The translations under genes and the position numbers were made by a program. A stretch of 64,000 bases of DNA, taken from positions 22,110 to 86,109 of the forward strand of contig NZ_JARUQR010000006.1 of assembly GCF_029767005.1 (NCBI RefSeq), written 5' to 3'. The stretch comes from Thiomicrorhabdus sp. ZW0627. Its GTDB lineage: Bacteria > Pseudomonadota > Gammaproteobacteria > Thiomicrospirales > Thiomicrospiraceae. Each line of letters starts with the position of its first letter. The first letter of the stretch is position 1. Positions 1-9,471 of the stretch are shown piece after piece. The notes below the pieces were generated by a model. It saw nothing but the letters and a program-made list of their open reading frames with translations. It was not told the origin of the DNA and did not search any database.

Positions 1-21
1 TTCAGGAATCCATGCAAATGC

Positions 22-573
22 TTATTTGTCGGCTTCGGTATTCGCGCTGCTCGCAGCCTTGGCTTTCTTTTCCGCCCGAGGCTTTAAAATCAACTCGCTT
101 AACACCAAAAGCGCCGCACCGACACTGATTGCCACGTCGGCAACATTGAAGGTCGCGTAATGCCAAGTACCGATGTAGAAATCGATGAAGTCAGTGACTT
201 TGCCTTCAAATACACGATCAATAACATTACCGATCGCTCCGCCCAGAACCATATTGATACCGATTGTTTCAACATTCAGTTTGTTCGGCAGTTTCTTAAG
301 CCAGACATAAAGAATGGCGCTGATCCCCACGGCCAAGGCCGTGAAAAACCAACGTTGCCATCCGCCCATGTCAGCCAAGAAACTGAATGCGGCGCCGTGG
401 TTATAATTCAGCGTCCAGTTCAGATTTGGCATCACAGGAACCGGAACGGCGAATTCCAGAGCACTGACCGCCCAGACTTTGGTCAGCTGATCCAGCGCAA
501 TCACTAACAGCGTAAACCACAAAGTACGAACAGCAGACTTGGATGTTGGCATGACACTCGGTTGATCAGGCAT
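22..573 (-). CDS. lspA: Lipoprotein signal peptidase (signal peptidase II)
   Basis: Inner-membrane aspartyl protease that removes the signal peptide of prolipoproteins after diacylglyceryl transfer. The 183-residue protein has four hydrophobic segments. It carries the family blocks [10 protein letters not shown] (catalytic D119) and FNVADVAIS (catalytic D146), plus the conserved LDQLTK near residue 28. It is longer than the E. coli protein because of an N-terminal extension and a basic, alanine-rich C-terminal tail. The ATG start overlaps the end of ileS by 8 nt, so the two are translationally coupled at the end of the ribF-ileS-lspA unit. Substrates encoded in this window would include LptE, the TPR lipoprotein and possibly the HDAC-like protein. 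Confidence is high. Confidence 0.97.
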   Translation of the reverse strand: MPDQPSVMPTSKSAVRTLWFTLLVIALDQLTKVWAVSALEFAVPVPVMPNLNWTLNYNHGAAFSFLADMGGWQRWFFTALAVGISAILYVWLKKLPNKLNVETIGINMVLGGAIGNVIDRVFEGKVTDFIDFYIGTWHYATFNVADVAISVGAALLVLSELILKPRAEKKAKAASSANTEADK

Positions 574-3394
574 AATGACGCACTTCCCCTTCTCCGTCTA
601 CGTTGTCCACACAACGCTGACACAATTCAGGATGTGCTTCGATCTGACCGACTTCTTCACGATGGTGCCAGCAACGTGCACACTTCGGTTTGTCAGTGGC
701 TCCTGCATCAATCCACAGGCCTGACAGCTCAGATTCAACCGCACTGTCTGGCTTCTCAGCCAATGGCTTAACTGCTGCTCCGGAAGTGATCAGAACAAAA
801 CGCAACTCGTCTTCCAGCTTATTGATCGCATCGAACAGACCGTCATCGCAGTATAGGGATACTTCCGCCGTCAAGGAACCTTTGATGACCTTATCGTTAC
901 GCAGCTGCTCTAACTGCTTGGCAACTGCCGAACGTACTTCCATCAATTGTGCCCAGTAAGCCGAGTTCATCTGTGCCGTTTCATCCAGTTCGACCAGACC
1001 TTCATGCCAGGTCGAAACGAAAATGGTTTGACTGCGCTCTCCTGGAAGAGCCTGCCAAATCTCTTCAGCCGTAAAACTCAAGATCGGCGCGATCCAACGA
1101 CTCATTGCCTCAACGATGTGGTACAAAGCGGTCTGTGCCGAACGGCGTGGCAGGCCATCCGCTTTACAGGTGTACTGACGGTCTTTGATCACATCCAGAT
1201 AGAAAGCACCCAATTCAACTGAACAGAAATTGGTCACGACTTGATAAATCTCATGGAAATTGTATTTTTCATAAGCTTCGGTGATCTCTTTCTGCAATTT
1301 TGACGCATGGCCAATCGCCCACTTGTCCAAAGGCAATAGGTCCTCATAAGCCACCAAATCCGTTTCCGGATTGAAACCGTTGATGTTCGCCAATAGGAAA
1401 CGTGCTGTGTTACGGATACGACGGTACGCATCTGCGGTACGGCTGATGATCTCGTCGGAAACCGTCATCTCGTAACGGTAGTCCGCAGCGGAAATCCACA
1501 GACGAAGGATATCAGCACCGTATTTGTTTGCGATTTCCTGCGGCGCTACCACGTTCCCCTTCGACTTGGACATCTTCTTACCGTCTTTGTCCACCGTAAA
1601 CCCGTGCGTCAGTACTTGTTTGTAAGGAGCCTGACCGGATGTCGCCAAAGCTGTCAACAAAGACGACTGGAACCAACCGCGGTGCTGATCGGAACCTTCC
1701 AAATACAAGTCCGCAGGCGAGTACAATTCTTCGCGCTGATCCAATACCGTGTAATGCGAAATACCGGAGTCGAACCAGACGTCCAGAATGTCCGTTACCT
1801 GCTCGTAATCTTTTGCTTCATCACCTAACAAAGTGGTTGGATCAAGGTCGTACCAGGCATCGATCGACTTTTCTTCAACCAGTTTAGCGACTTCTTCCAT
1901 CAACTCGACGGTACGCGGATGCATTTCACCGGTTACCTTATGAACGAAGATCGTGATCGGTACACCCCAGAAACGCTGACGAGAGATACACCAGTCTGGA
2001 CGACCGTCAACCATCCCTTCGATTCGGTTTTGACCCCATTCCGGAATCCACTCGACATTTGGAATCGCCTGCATCGCTTTGTCACGCAGGCCCCCTTCGG
2101 TCATTGAGATGAACCACTGTGGCGTAGCACGGAAAATTAACGGCGTCTTGGTACGCCAGCAGTGCGGATAACTGTGTTCAATCACTTCAATGTGCACCAG
2201 AGCCTTATGCTCTTTCAACACTTCGATCACGTGATCGTCAACTTTCAATACGTTTTCGCCCTCAAACAGCGGAGTGCCCGCCACATAGTTACCTCGACCG
2301 TCCACCGGACAGTCGACTTCCAAATCGTATTTCAGGCCGACCGCGAAATCTTCCTGACCGTGCCCCGGAGCCGTGTGAACGCACCCGGTACCCGCTTCGG
2401 TGGTAACGTGATCACCCAAGATCAACGGTACAATGCGATCGTAGAACGGATGCTGCAAACGGATCAGTTCGAATTGCTCACCGCGACCGTAAGCAATTAC
2501 GTTGTAATGTTCAAAGCCCCACTTGTCCATCGAATCCTTGATCATCGCTTCTGCCAGGAACAGTCGCTCCGGACCATGCTCGCCCTCTACCTGAACCACG
2601 GCATATTCCAGTTCCGGGTTGATTGATACCGCCTGGTTGGCCGGCAGTGTCCAAGGCGTGGTTGTCCAGATGACGACCGACAAAGGCCCTTCACCCAGAT
2701 GATCTTCCACGTGGTGGCAACGCTTGAAGAATGCTTCCTCATCCAAGACTTTGAAGCGTACGTCAATCGACTTAGAACGCTTCATTTCGTATTCTACTTC
2801 TGCTTCTGCCAAAGCAGAGTGTCCGCCGACAGACCAGTAAACCGGCTTGGTTCCTTTCACAAGATGACCGTTCTGAATGATCTTGGACAGAGCACGGATT
2901 TCATTGGCTTCGAATTTGAAATCTTTCGTCAAATAAGGGTTTTCCCAATCGGCCATTACGCCCAGACGTTGGAAATCGGCCATTTGACCTTCCACCTGCT
3001 GCTGGGCGTAATCTCGACAGGCCTGTCTGAATTCGGTCGCACCGATTTTCTGACCAACCTTGCCTTTTTTCTTCTCTACATTCAGTTCGATCGGCAGACC
3101 ATGACAATCCCAGCCCGGCACATACGGCGCATCAAAACCGCTAAATCCTTTAGACTTGACGATCATATCCTTCAAAACCTTATTCACTGCATGACCGATG
3201 TGAATGTTTCCATTCGCATACGGAGGGCCGTCGTGCAGAATGAACTTCGGACGTCCGGCCATGTGCTCACGAACCGTCTGATATAGCGATTCGGATTGCC
3301 AGCTCTCCACCTGCTTCGGTTCACGGTTCGGCAAATTACCGCGCATCGGAAAGTCGGTTTCTGGAAGGTTTAAGGTCGATTTATAGTCTGTCAT
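566..3394 (-). CDS. ileS: Isoleucyl-tRNA synthetase
   Basis: Class I aminoacyl-tRNA synthetase charging tRNA-Ile in the cytoplasm. At 942 residues it is close to the E. coli length. The HIGH signature (HIGH at 65-68, after GPPYANGN) and the KMSKS loop (about residue 604) are both intact. The C-terminal zinc finger is present as CARC...CQRC (about residues 900-930), as in the bacterial type with Cys4 zinc. It starts at ATG 37 bp after ribF and runs into lspA with an 8-nt overlap, the usual gammaproteobacterial order. It contains two copies of the CAGGCCTG palindrome (716-723 and 3018-3025). No truncation or frameshift is seen. Confidence 0.98.
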   Translation of the reverse strand: MTDYKSTLNLPETDFPMRGNLPNREPKQVESWQSESLYQTVREHMAGRPKFILHDGPPYANGNIHIGHAVNKVLKDMIVKSKGFSGFDAPYVPGWDCHGLPIELNVEKKKGKVGQKIGATEFRQACRDYAQQQVEGQMADFQRLGVMADWENPYLTKDFKFEANEIRALSKIIQNGHLVKGTKPVYWSVGGHSALAEAEVEYEMKRSKSIDVRFKVLDEEAFFKRCHHVEDHLGEGPLSVVIWTTTPWTLPANQAVSINPELEYAVVQVEGEHGPERLFLAEAMIKDSMDKWGFEHYNVIAYGRGEQFELIRLQHPFYDRIVPLILGDHVTTEAGTGCVHTAPGHGQEDFAVGLKYDLEVDCPVDGRGNYVAGTPLFEGENVLKVDDHVIEVLKEHKALVHIEVIEHSYPHCWRTKTPLIFRATPQWFISMTEGGLRDKAMQAIPNVEWIPEWGQNRIEGMVDGRPDWCISRQRFWGVPITIFVHKVTGEMHPRTVELMEEVAKLVEEKSIDAWYDLDPTTLLGDEAKDYEQVTDILDVWFDSGISHYTVLDQREELYSPADLYLEGSDQHRGWFQSSLLTALATSGQAPYKQVLTHGFTVDKDGKKMSKSKGNVVAPQEIANKYGADILRLWISAADYRYEMTVSDEIISRTADAYRRIRNTARFLLANINGFNPETDLVAYEDLLPLDKWAIGHASKLQKEITEAYEKYNFHEIYQVVTNFCSVELGAFYLDVIKDRQYTCKADGLPRRSAQTALYHIVEAMSRWIAPILSFTAEEIWQALPGERSQTIFVSTWHEGLVELDETAQMNSAYWAQLMEVRSAVAKQLEQLRNDKVIKGSLTAEVSLYCDDGLFDAINKLEDELRFVLITSGAAVKPLAEKPDSAVESELSGLWIDAGATDKPKCARCWHHREEVGQIEAHPELCQRCVDNVDGEGEVRHYA

Positions 3395-3431
3395 GCTCTA
3401 GCTTCTATATCGGAGTTAAAGTTTAAAAAAT

Positions 3432-4370
3432 TCAAATAGTAAAATACTGTTTGGCTTCTTGGGCATCCAGGCGGATCTGTTCGGTCAACGCCTCGATGCT
3501 TTCAAATTTCAGTTCCGGACGGATGTAGTACTGCAAAGTCACATCCACATGCCGTCCATAAATCTCTTCTGTCCAATCGAACAAGTGTACTTCGATTGAA
3601 GGCCGGTGTCCGTTCACTGTCGGGCGGATTCCCAAATTGGCCACCCCCGGCCACGGTTTGTCCGCAATGCCGTCCACGGTCACGGCAAACACGCCTTGAA
3701 CCGGCATCTGCAGACGCTTCGGATTCAGATTCAATGTCGGAAAACCGATGGTCCGACCCAATTTCTGACCGTGAATCACACGTCCACTAAACTTGAACGG
3801 TTTGCCCAACAAGGCTTGCGCCCGTTCCAAATCAGGTTTAGCCAGCGCCGCCCTGACCCGCGTACTACTGACCCGCTCGCCATCTACATGGTAGGTCGGC
3901 ATATCGGTCACCGTAAATCCACTTTCCAATCCCTGACGTTGCAGATAGGCGAAATCGCCCATACGCTGTTTGCCGAAATGAAAATCGTCGCCAACCACCA
4001 AGTGCTTGACGTTCAATCCGTCCACCAAAATCTGTTTGACGAACTGTTCAGCGGTCAAGGCGGCGAACCGGCTCTCGAAACGGATACACAAAACGTAATC
4101 GATTTCGGTCTGTTGGAACGCGCTAATCTTTTCACGAAAATTCATCAACCTGACCGGCGCTTCCTCAGGGGCGAAAAACTCAATCGGCAACGGCTCGAAC
4201 AACATCACCACACTCGGTAGGCCACGCGTTTTCGCCTCGGCGGTAACTGCGTCCAACACCTGCTGATGCCCCAAATGCACCCCGTCGAAATTCCCAATCG
4301 TCAAGACACAACCGTTCGCCAGCGAGTCCTGAAACAAGTTCAAATTGTGCAAGCCTCGGATTAACTGCAT
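3432..4370 (-). CDS. ribF: Bifunctional riboflavin kinase / FAD synthetase
   Basis: Converts riboflavin to FMN and then FAD. I place the start at the ATG at 4370 (312 residues, protein beginning MQLIRGLHNL). The open frame continues upstream to a TTG at 4409, but the family begins at the MQLIRG-type sequence. The N-terminal adenylyltransferase domain has the nucleotide-binding block NFDGVHLGHQQ. The C-terminal kinase domain has GRTIGFPTLNL, containing the PTxN Mg-ATP motif. It lies between murJ and ileS in the conserved order. A TATAAT box just upstream suggests that the ribF-ileS-lspA unit has its own promoter. Confidence 0.95.
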   Translation of the reverse strand: MQLIRGLHNLNLFQDSLANGCVLTIGNFDGVHLGHQQVLDAVTAEAKTRGLPSVVMLFEPLPIEFFAPEEAPVRLMNFREKISAFQQTEIDYVLCIRFESRFAALTAEQFVKQILVDGLNVKHLVVGDDFHFGKQRMGDFAYLQRQGLESGFTVTDMPTYHVDGERVSSTRVRAALAKPDLERAQALLGKPFKFSGRVIHGQKLGRTIGFPTLNLNPKRLQMPVQGVFAVTVDGIADKPWPGVANLGIRPTVNGHRPSIEVHLFDWTEEIYGRHVDVTLQYYIRPELKFESIEALTEQIRLDAQEAKQYFTI

Positions 4371-4416
4371 CTGACCGTGATTATCTTTTGATTGAGAATG
4401 AAAAAACAAGCCGTAA

Positions 4417-4422
4417 ATTATA
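4417..4422 (-). promoter_or_regulatory. Putative -10 box upstream of ribF
   Basis: A perfect TATAAT on the minus strand lies about 47 nt upstream of the chosen ribF ATG. A weak AACAGT stands 17 nt further upstream as the possible -35. Its place in the murJ-ribF gap suggests that ribF-ileS-lspA can be transcribed independently of murJ. This rests on sequence match alone. Confidence 0.45.
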
Positions 4423-4487
4423 CCGTAACTCGGTGATTAACTGTTTGTAAATCTTTTAAAAATTCCAATGAAAAAAGGTCGGGGAAT

Positions 4488-6017
4488 TTATTTTTTGAGC
4501 AGTTTTTTAGGATTGAGGCCAAGAGCCACCAAAGCGATTCCGTAGAGCACGATGGCGCCGACTACCAAACCGCCCAGCCAAGCCATTCGCTGCCAGGCGT
4601 CAAACGCCAACCAACTGCTTGTTGCAGGCGACAACCAGAGCAGGAATCCGACCAACAACAGATTCGCTACCAGCACTTGAAAGATCAACTTACTCCAGCC
4701 AGCCAGCGGCGTGAACACCTGCTGCTTACGCAGGTACCAATACAACATTCCGGCATTTACAAAAGCCGAAACCGTTGTCGCCGCAGCCAAACCGACATGC
4801 GCGAAAGGCCCGATTAAAATCAGGTTCAGGACCGTATTGGTCACCAAAGCCACCACCGCGACCTTGACCGGCGTCTTCATGTCTTTTCGAGAGTAGAATG
4901 CCGGCGCTAGAATTTTCACCAGAATGAAGCCCAACAGCCCGAACGAATACGCCATCAAACTCATGCCAGACATGGTGACGTCGTGATCGGTGAAGGCGCC
5001 ATAATGAAATAGAGACACAATTAAAGGCTCTGCCAGAAGCAGCAATCCCAGAGTGGCAGGAAGCCCGATAATCAGGACCAGGCGTAACGCACTGTCGATA
5101 TCTTCCCGAAATCCTTCCCAATTTTCGTTCGCCGCTTTTTTCGACAGGCCTGGTAACACCACAGTCGCCAAAGCGACTCCGAAGACACCCAACGGAAACT
5201 CCATCAGACGATCGGAATAATAGAGCCACGATACAGAACCGGTAACCAGAAACGACGCCAGCACTGTATCGATCAACAGGTTGATTTGTGCAACCGACAC
5301 CCCGAACAGCGCAGGCAGCATCAAACGTTTGACTTCACCGACACCCGGATCAGTCTCTTTGGAGGGATGCGGTAGCAGACCAAGCTTATAAAGGAACGGC
5401 AGATGAAATAAAAGTTGAACCACTCCAGCGACCAACACCCCCCAAGCCAATGCCATAACCGGTACATCCAACAGCGGCGCAACCCAGACAGCAAAACTGA
5501 TCAAAACCAGATTCAGGAAAACCGGAGTAAACGCCGGTACTGCAAACTGGTTGTATGTATTCATGATGGCGGATGAAAACGCCACTAATGAGATCAGCAA
5601 CAGATAAGGAAACGTAATCGATAGCATGTCTGACGCCAGATTGAATTTGACCGGATCGTCGATGAATCCGGGCGCGAACACCATCATCCACAAAGAAGAA
5701 CCGAATACTCCGAACGCCGTCAGCAACAATAGAATTCCGCCCAGACGGAAACTGATTGCGTTGACCAGATGTTTGACCGCCTGCTTTCCGCGTTTCTCTT
5801 TCGCCTCGGCCAACACCGGCACAAACGCTTGAGAAAAGGCGCCTTCAGCGAAGAGTCGACGGAAGAAATTAGGAATCTTGAAGGCCACGAAGAACGCATC
5901 CGCCCCCATACTGGCACCGAAATATCGGGCAATGATCACGTCACGTACAAATCCCAACACACGTGAGATCATAGTCATTCCGCCCACGGTTGCGGTCGCT
6001 TTTAAGATTCTTTTCAA
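4488..6017 (-). CDS. murJ: Lipid II flippase MurJ
   Basis: MOP-superfamily membrane protein that moves lipid II across the inner membrane for peptidoglycan synthesis. The 509-residue protein is a run of hydrophobic segments compatible with 14 transmembrane helices. Its N-terminus has the MurJ pattern MTMISRVLGFVRD followed by GADAFFVAFKIPNFFRRLFAEGAFSQ. The start codon appears to be TTG at 6017, preceded by AGAAG at a suitable distance; there is no nearby ATG. The order murJ-ribF-ileS-lspA matches other gammaproteobacteria, although the usual neighbour rpsT is displaced by two intervening genes. It contains one CAGGCCTG at 5145-5152. Confidence 0.95.
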   Translation of the reverse strand: MKRILKATATVGGMTMISRVLGFVRDVIIARYFGASMGADAFFVAFKIPNFFRRLFAEGAFSQAFVPVLAEAKEKRGKQAVKHLVNAISFRLGGILLLLTAFGVFGSSLWMMVFAPGFIDDPVKFNLASDMLSITFPYLLLISLVAFSSAIMNTYNQFAVPAFTPVFLNLVLISFAVWVAPLLDVPVMALAWGVLVAGVVQLLFHLPFLYKLGLLPHPSKETDPGVGEVKRLMLPALFGVSVAQINLLIDTVLASFLVTGSVSWLYYSDRLMEFPLGVFGVALATVVLPGLSKKAANENWEGFREDIDSALRLVLIIGLPATLGLLLLAEPLIVSLFHYGAFTDHDVTMSGMSLMAYSFGLLGFILVKILAPAFYSRKDMKTPVKVAVVALVTNTVLNLILIGPFAHVGLAAATTVSAFVNAGMLYWYLRKQQVFTPLAGWSKLIFQVLVANLLLVGFLLWLSPATSSWLAFDAWQRMAWLGGLVVGAIVLYGIALVALGLNPKKLLKK

Positions 6018-6150
6018 AATGAGTTCTTCTGTTTAATTAATCTAACTTCCCGCATTGTATCAAAGCTCTAGAGCGCACGCATTTAAAGCATATTAACGTT
6101 TCATGATAGGGGTTCCTATCCACCTGAAATTATGCCAAGATTAATCACAA

Positions 6151-6162
6151 TACTACGTAGTA
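6151..6162. promoter_or_regulatory. 12-nt perfect palindrome upstream of the acetolactate-synthase-like gene
   Basis: TACTACGTAGTA reads identically on both strands and ends 27 nt before the start codon at 6190. A small 6-bp hairpin (GATAGG-GGTT-CCTATC, 6105-6120) lies just upstream. The position is that of an operator for a dimeric regulator. No regulator gene is adjacent, so this is a candidate only. Confidence 0.35.
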
Positions 6163-6189
6163 ACACCCAACAACCAACCGGGAAGAACG

Positions 6190-7821
6190 ATGAAAACTGC
6201 CGAATTGTTTGTGAACTGTCTGGAAAACGAGGAAGTCCGATATATCTTCGGGATACCGGGAGAAGAAAATCTCGATCTGATGGACGCTTTACTCGAAAGT
6301 AAAATCCATTTCATTCTGACGCGCCACGAACAAGGTGCCGCTTTTATGGCCGACGTCTATGGTCGCTTAACCGGACAAGCTGGCGTCTGCCTTTCCACGC
6401 TGGGGCCGGGCGCCACCAATCTGGTAACCGGCGTGGCAGATGCAAATATGGACCGGGCACCGGTAGTAGCGATCGCCGGCCAAGCCGCGACCAATCGTTT
6501 GCATAAAGAAAGTCACCAGGTTTTGGATCTGGTCAATCTGTTCGAACCCATCACCAAATACAGCACTCAAATCCTGACGCCGGACATCATTCCCGAAGTG
6601 GTTCGCAAGGCATTCAAGGTGGCACAGTCCGAAAAACCCGGCTGCTGTTTTATCGACTTTCCGGAAAACATCGCCGGGTTCGAGGTCAACAAACTGCCTT
6701 TGAAAAGGCAAAGCCCTCTGCCCCCGGAACCCAACAGACTAAAAGTACAACAGGCCGCCGACATCATCAGCGAAGCCCAATACCCGATCATCATCGCAGG
6801 CAACGGCGTTGTTCGATCAAACTCCAGCGATGCCTTGGAGGAATTCGCCTCCAAACTCAACATTCCGGTGGCGACCACCTTTATGGCAAAAGGCGTCATT
6901 TCCTGCCATCACGAACTCTCACTGGGCACGGTCGGTTTGCAGGCCGAAGACTATGTCTCCTGCGGCATCAACCGCGCGGACGTGGTAATTTGTGTCGGCT
7001 ACGACATCGTCGAATACCACCCTTACCTTTGGAACCATAACCCCGAGTGCAAAATCATCCACATCGACAGCCAGCCGGCCGAAGTCGATGAATATTACAT
7101 CGTCGAGGCAGGTCTTATTGGCGACATAGGTGAATCTCTGGCGAAAGTCTCCGCTATCAGTAAACGCCACCAAAAACCGGTCTACCAATCACTTAAACGC
7201 CATATTGATGAACATTTGCACGCCCATGAAAACGACGCCAACCACCCACTCAAACCTCAGAAAATTTTGCACGACTTACGTTCTGCGTTAAATCCCAAAG
7301 ACATTGTGATATCAGATGTCGGAGCACATAAGATGTGGGTGGCGCGCATGTACCAGACACTGTCACCCAACACCTGCATCATCTCCAACGGATTTGCTTC
7401 CATGGGCATTTCCCTGCCGGGGGCTATCGCCGCCAAACTGGCCAACCCGGATCAGGTGGCGGTTGCCGTGACCGGCGATGCGGGCTTCTTGATGAACGTC
7501 CAAGAGATTGAAACCGCTGTCAGACTCCAAATTCCAATTATCGTCCTGATCTGGAACGACCAGCATTATGGCCTGATCAAATGGAAACAGGAAAATCACT
7601 TCGGCCGGGAAAGCAATGTCGCCTTTACCAACCCAGACTTCGTCAAACTGGCCGACGCTTTTGGGGCCAAGGGCTATCGAATCAATGCGGCGAATGAGCT
7701 GCTACCAACGCTTCAACGTGCCATCAAAGACAACTGCGTGGTATTGATTGATTGCCCGGTCGATTACTCAGAGAACCTGAAATTGACTGAAGAACTCGGT
7801 CACCTTGTCTGTCCGACCTGA
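6190..7821 (+). CDS. Acetolactate synthase-like thiamine-diphosphate enzyme (catabolic AlsS type)
   Basis: TPP-dependent enzyme predicted to condense two pyruvates into acetolactate. The 543-residue protein has the three-domain layout of the family: N-terminal pyrimidine-binding domain with catalytic Glu47 (RHEQGAAF), central domain, and C-terminal pyrophosphate-binding domain starting near residue 428 with GDAGF...WND. The C-terminal IDCPVDYSEN block resembles catabolic AlsS more than biosynthetic IlvB/IlvI, and no IlvN/IlvH small subunit follows. It stands alone on the plus strand between murJ and a minus-strand small gene, with SD GGAAGA upstream. No acetolactate decarboxylase is adjacent. 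A related TPP decarboxylase or synthase with another substrate cannot be excluded. Confidence 0.82.
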   Translation: MKTAELFVNCLENEEVRYIFGIPGEENLDLMDALLESKIHFILTRHEQGAAFMADVYGRLTGQAGVCLSTLGPGATNLVTGVADANMDRAPVVAIAGQAATNRLHKESHQVLDLVNLFEPITKYSTQILTPDIIPEVVRKAFKVAQSEKPGCCFIDFPENIAGFEVNKLPLKRQSPLPPEPNRLKVQQAADIISEAQYPIIIAGNGVVRSNSSDALEEFASKLNIPVATTFMAKGVISCHHELSLGTVGLQAEDYVSCGINRADVVICVGYDIVEYHPYLWNHNPECKIIHIDSQPAEVDEYYIVEAGLIGDIGESLAKVSAISKRHQKPVYQSLKRHIDEHLHAHENDANHPLKPQKILHDLRSALNPKDIVISDVGAHKMWVARMYQTLSPNTCIISNGFASMGISLPGAIAAKLANPDQVAVAVTGDAGFLMNVQEIETAVRLQIPIIVLIWNDQHYGLIKWKQENHFGRESNVAFTNPDFVKLADAFGAKGYRINAANELLPTLQRAIKDNCVVLIDCPVDYSENLKLTEELGHLVCPT

Positions 7822-7835
7822 TTTCCAATACAAAA

Positions 7836-7859
7836 AAACCGGACAGGCCGGTCCGGTTT
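7836..7859. terminator. Bidirectional rho-independent terminator
   Basis: A perfect 9-bp stem (AAACCGGAC / GTCCGGTTT) with a 6-nt loop lies between two convergent genes. On the minus strand it is followed by seven T residues, so it is a strong terminator for the small membrane gene. On the plus strand the T-tract after the acetolactate-synthase-like gene is weaker. Confidence 0.85.
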
Positions 7860-7882
7860 ATAAATTCGGCTGAATGATGAAA

Positions 7883-8161
7883 TCAGGCGGGTTTCTTCAA
7901 TACTTTCGCCTTATACACGAAGGTTCCGAACGGAATCAGAGAAGCAACCAACCCCAAAAACCCTTTGGTTTCGGAAACATGGCCTTTCGCTACATGATAG
8001 AAAAGCACAGCGTTGAAAGCCAAAAACAGACCGCCATGCGCCCTACCCACCAAACTGACCGCTTCCGGCATACCGTAGTGGTATTTCAACGGCATCGCCA
8101 CAAACAGCAACAACAATAATGACGTTCCTTCCAACAAAGCCATAAATCTTAAAAATGCCAT
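7883..8161 (-). CDS. DUF3817-type small membrane protein
   Basis: A 92-residue protein with about three hydrophobic segments. It begins MAFLRFMALLEGTSLLLLLF and contains VAMPLKYHYGMPEAV, RAHGGLFLAF and KGFLGLVASLIPFGTFVY. This is the pattern of the DUF3817 integral membrane family, whose biochemical role is unknown to me. A good SD (GGGGAA) precedes the ATG. It lies just downstream of the rpsT terminator with only about 38 bp between, so it may depend on read-through from rpsT. Its own terminator follows directly. Confidence 0.75.
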   Translation of the reverse strand: MAFLRFMALLEGTSLLLLLFVAMPLKYHYGMPEAVSLVGRAHGGLFLAFNAVLFYHVAKGHVSETKGFLGLVASLIPFGTFVYKAKVLKKPA

Positions 8162-8199
8162 GCCATTCCCCTTTTTTAATAAATTTCGGACATAAAAAA

Positions 8200-8217
8200 A
8201 CCGGGATTCATCCCGGT
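8200..8217 (-). terminator. rho-independent terminator of rpsT
   Basis: The inverted repeat ACCGGGA-TTCA-TCCCGGT is followed on the minus strand by seven T residues. It lies 34 bp beyond the rpsT stop and just before the next minus-strand gene. Confidence 0.88.
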
Positions 8218-8250
8218 CTTTTTCAACTCTTCGCTTTAAAAGCTAAAGAA

Positions 8251-8514
8251 TTACGCCATCGCCTTGATGCGAGCGTTCAAACGGCTCTTGGTACGAGCGG
8301 CTTTGTTTTTAGCAATGATGCCTTTACGAGCCATACCGTCTAGGTTTGACTGAGCGTCACGGAATGCTGTGTTAGCTGCTGCCTGATCACCAGTATCGAT
8401 CGCTGCGTAAACTTTTTTCAAAGAAGTACGCATTGCAGAACGCATGGAAGCGTTATGCTGACGTTGTTTTTCTGCCTGACGTGCGCGTTTTGCTGCTTGT
8501 GCTGAGTTTGCCAC
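8251..8514 (-). CDS. rpsT: 30S ribosomal protein S20
   Basis: Basic 87-residue protein, the same length as E. coli S20. It begins [20 protein letters not shown] and ends in the conserved [17 protein letters not shown]. It binds 16S rRNA in the small subunit body. The start codon is GTG rather than ATG, with SD GGAG upstream. A non-ATG start is also known for E. coli rpsT, where it takes part in autoregulation, so the same may hold here. In E. coli rpsT neighbours murJ-ribF-ileS-lspA; here two genes are inserted between. Confidence 0.97.
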   Translation of the reverse strand: MANSAQAAKRARQAEKQRQHNASMRSAMRTSLKKVYAAIDTGDQAAANTAFRDAQSNLDGMARKGIIAKNKAARTKSRLNARIKAMA

Positions 8515-8903
8515 TTTATTTCTCCAATTTGTTTTTACGTGTTAACGATCCGTAGACCTATCATTAACAATTAACACAACATTGCCTTATGCGTACACAA
8601 GAACAATGACTACGATGTTTAAAACCACCCACACATGAATGGTTCAAGAGGATGAGAATTATCCACAATCCAAACAACCCGGTCAAGTTTTATTCCAAAA
8701 ATTAACCACTTATTGAAACTGAACAGGCCTGTTCAGTTTGCAAAACAACTCAAAAACAATCTTTTGTTATAAAAATAATCGTTTTGTTTAAGGCTATCTG
8801 TAAAAAGGAGGATTTTTGTTCGTTATCAAGGCAAGGTTTGGTGACGTGTACAAATAGTACACGAACCAAAGCTTAACGCCGAGAACGGACAAAAAGACCC
8901 TTT
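8515..8903. other. Gene-free interval between rlmH and rpsT
   Basis: This is the longest non-coding stretch in the window. It should hold the rpsT promoter and leader, although I find no convincing -35/-10 pair. It contains an A/T-rich centre, the 24-nt palindrome at 8716-8739, and the long hairpin at 8802-8905. I see no protein-coding frame with a ribosome-binding site in it. Confidence 0.7.
8716..8739. repeat. Perfect 24-nt palindrome centred on CAGGCCTG
   Basis: The half-site AAACTGAACAGG is followed directly by its exact reverse complement. There is no loop and no long T-tract, so it is not a typical terminator. It is the longest version of the octamer scattered through this window and may represent the full symmetrical consensus TGAACAGGCCTGTTCA. 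Confidence 0.85.
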
Positions 8904-8905
8904 TT
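8802..8905. repeat. Long imperfect inverted repeat (about 50 bp per arm, 5-nt loop)
   Basis: The left arm (8802-8851) and right arm (8857-8905) are reverse complements with a few mismatches and small bulges, around the loop AAATA. The innermost 7 bp (CGTGTAC/GTACACG) are perfect, and the outer ends pair AAAAAGG with CCTTTTT. The element begins exactly at the rlmH stop codon. It could be a strong transcription stop for the leuS-rlmH unit, or a MITE/REP-like element present elsewhere in the genome. Confidence 0.7.
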
Positions 8906-9374
8906 ATTCGCGGTGGTATGGGTGGTTGTTGATGACCGACCACGCCCGGTAAATCTGCTCGGCCACCATAATCCGCACCATCGGATGCGGCATGGTCAAT
9001 TTGGACAGCCCCCATCTCCATTGGGCTTGCTCTAGCACACTCCGATCCAGACCGTCCGGCCCACCGACAATCAAAGCGATGTCCTGACCACCGGATAACC
9101 AGTCCTCCATCTTATCGGCCAATCCTTTGGTGGTGACCTGTTGGCCGTGCTCATCCAGCGCGATCAAGCGAGCGCCCTTGGGTACGGCAGCCAGAATCCG
9201 CTTGGCCTCTTCCGCCTTCATCTGCTCGACGGAACTGGTTTTACCGCGTTGCGCCATCGGCAGTTCAACCAACTTCAAGCTACAGGCTTTAGGTAACCGC
9301 TTAGCATATTCGGCATACCCTTCCTGCACCCATTTAGGCATTTTCTGTCCGACGGTGATGAAGTGGATAATCAC
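8904..9374 (-). CDS. rlmH: 23S rRNA pseudouridine-1915 N3-methyltransferase
   Basis: SPOUT-family methyltransferase modifying pseudouridine 1915 in helix 69 of 23S rRNA on assembled ribosomes. The 156-residue protein is close to family length. It shows the knot-region blocks LIALDEHGQ, LIVGGPDGLD and the C-terminal MVRIMVAEQIYRAW...HPYHR that are diagnostic of RlmH. The start is GTG with an AGGAA upstream. It ends the leuS-lptE-holA-proA-nadD-rsfS-rlmH gene run, 97 bp after rsfS. The long hairpin begins at its stop codon. Confidence 0.96.
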   Translation of the reverse strand: MIIHFITVGQKMPKWVQEGYAEYAKRLPKACSLKLVELPMAQRGKTSSVEQMKAEEAKRILAAVPKGARLIALDEHGQQVTTKGLADKMEDWLSGGQDIALIVGGPDGLDRSVLEQAQWRWGLSKLTMPHPMVRIMVAEQIYRAWSVINNHPYHRE

Positions 9375-9471
9375 AAATATTCCTGAGACTGTTTTGATGA
9401 GAGTGGATCAAACGGATGCGTTGTCGAGCAATTCGACAGTCGCATGCCGTCTCTACTGGATGACTGGTGTT

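Noticed and set aside
2162-4220. Long plus-strand open frames opposite ileS and ribF
   Set aside because: They lie antisense to well-supported genes, have no ribosome-binding sites and no recognisable protein features.
8716-8739. LexA (SOS) box in the 24-nt palindrome
   Set aside because: The E. coli-type box is CTG-N10-CAG. Here the spacing is N12, the centre is GC-rich, and neither neighbouring gene is a repair gene.
8794-9021. Minus-strand frame running from within rlmH through the long hairpin
   Set aside because: It starts inside rlmH in another frame and mostly reads through the inverted repeat; no ribosome-binding site is seen.
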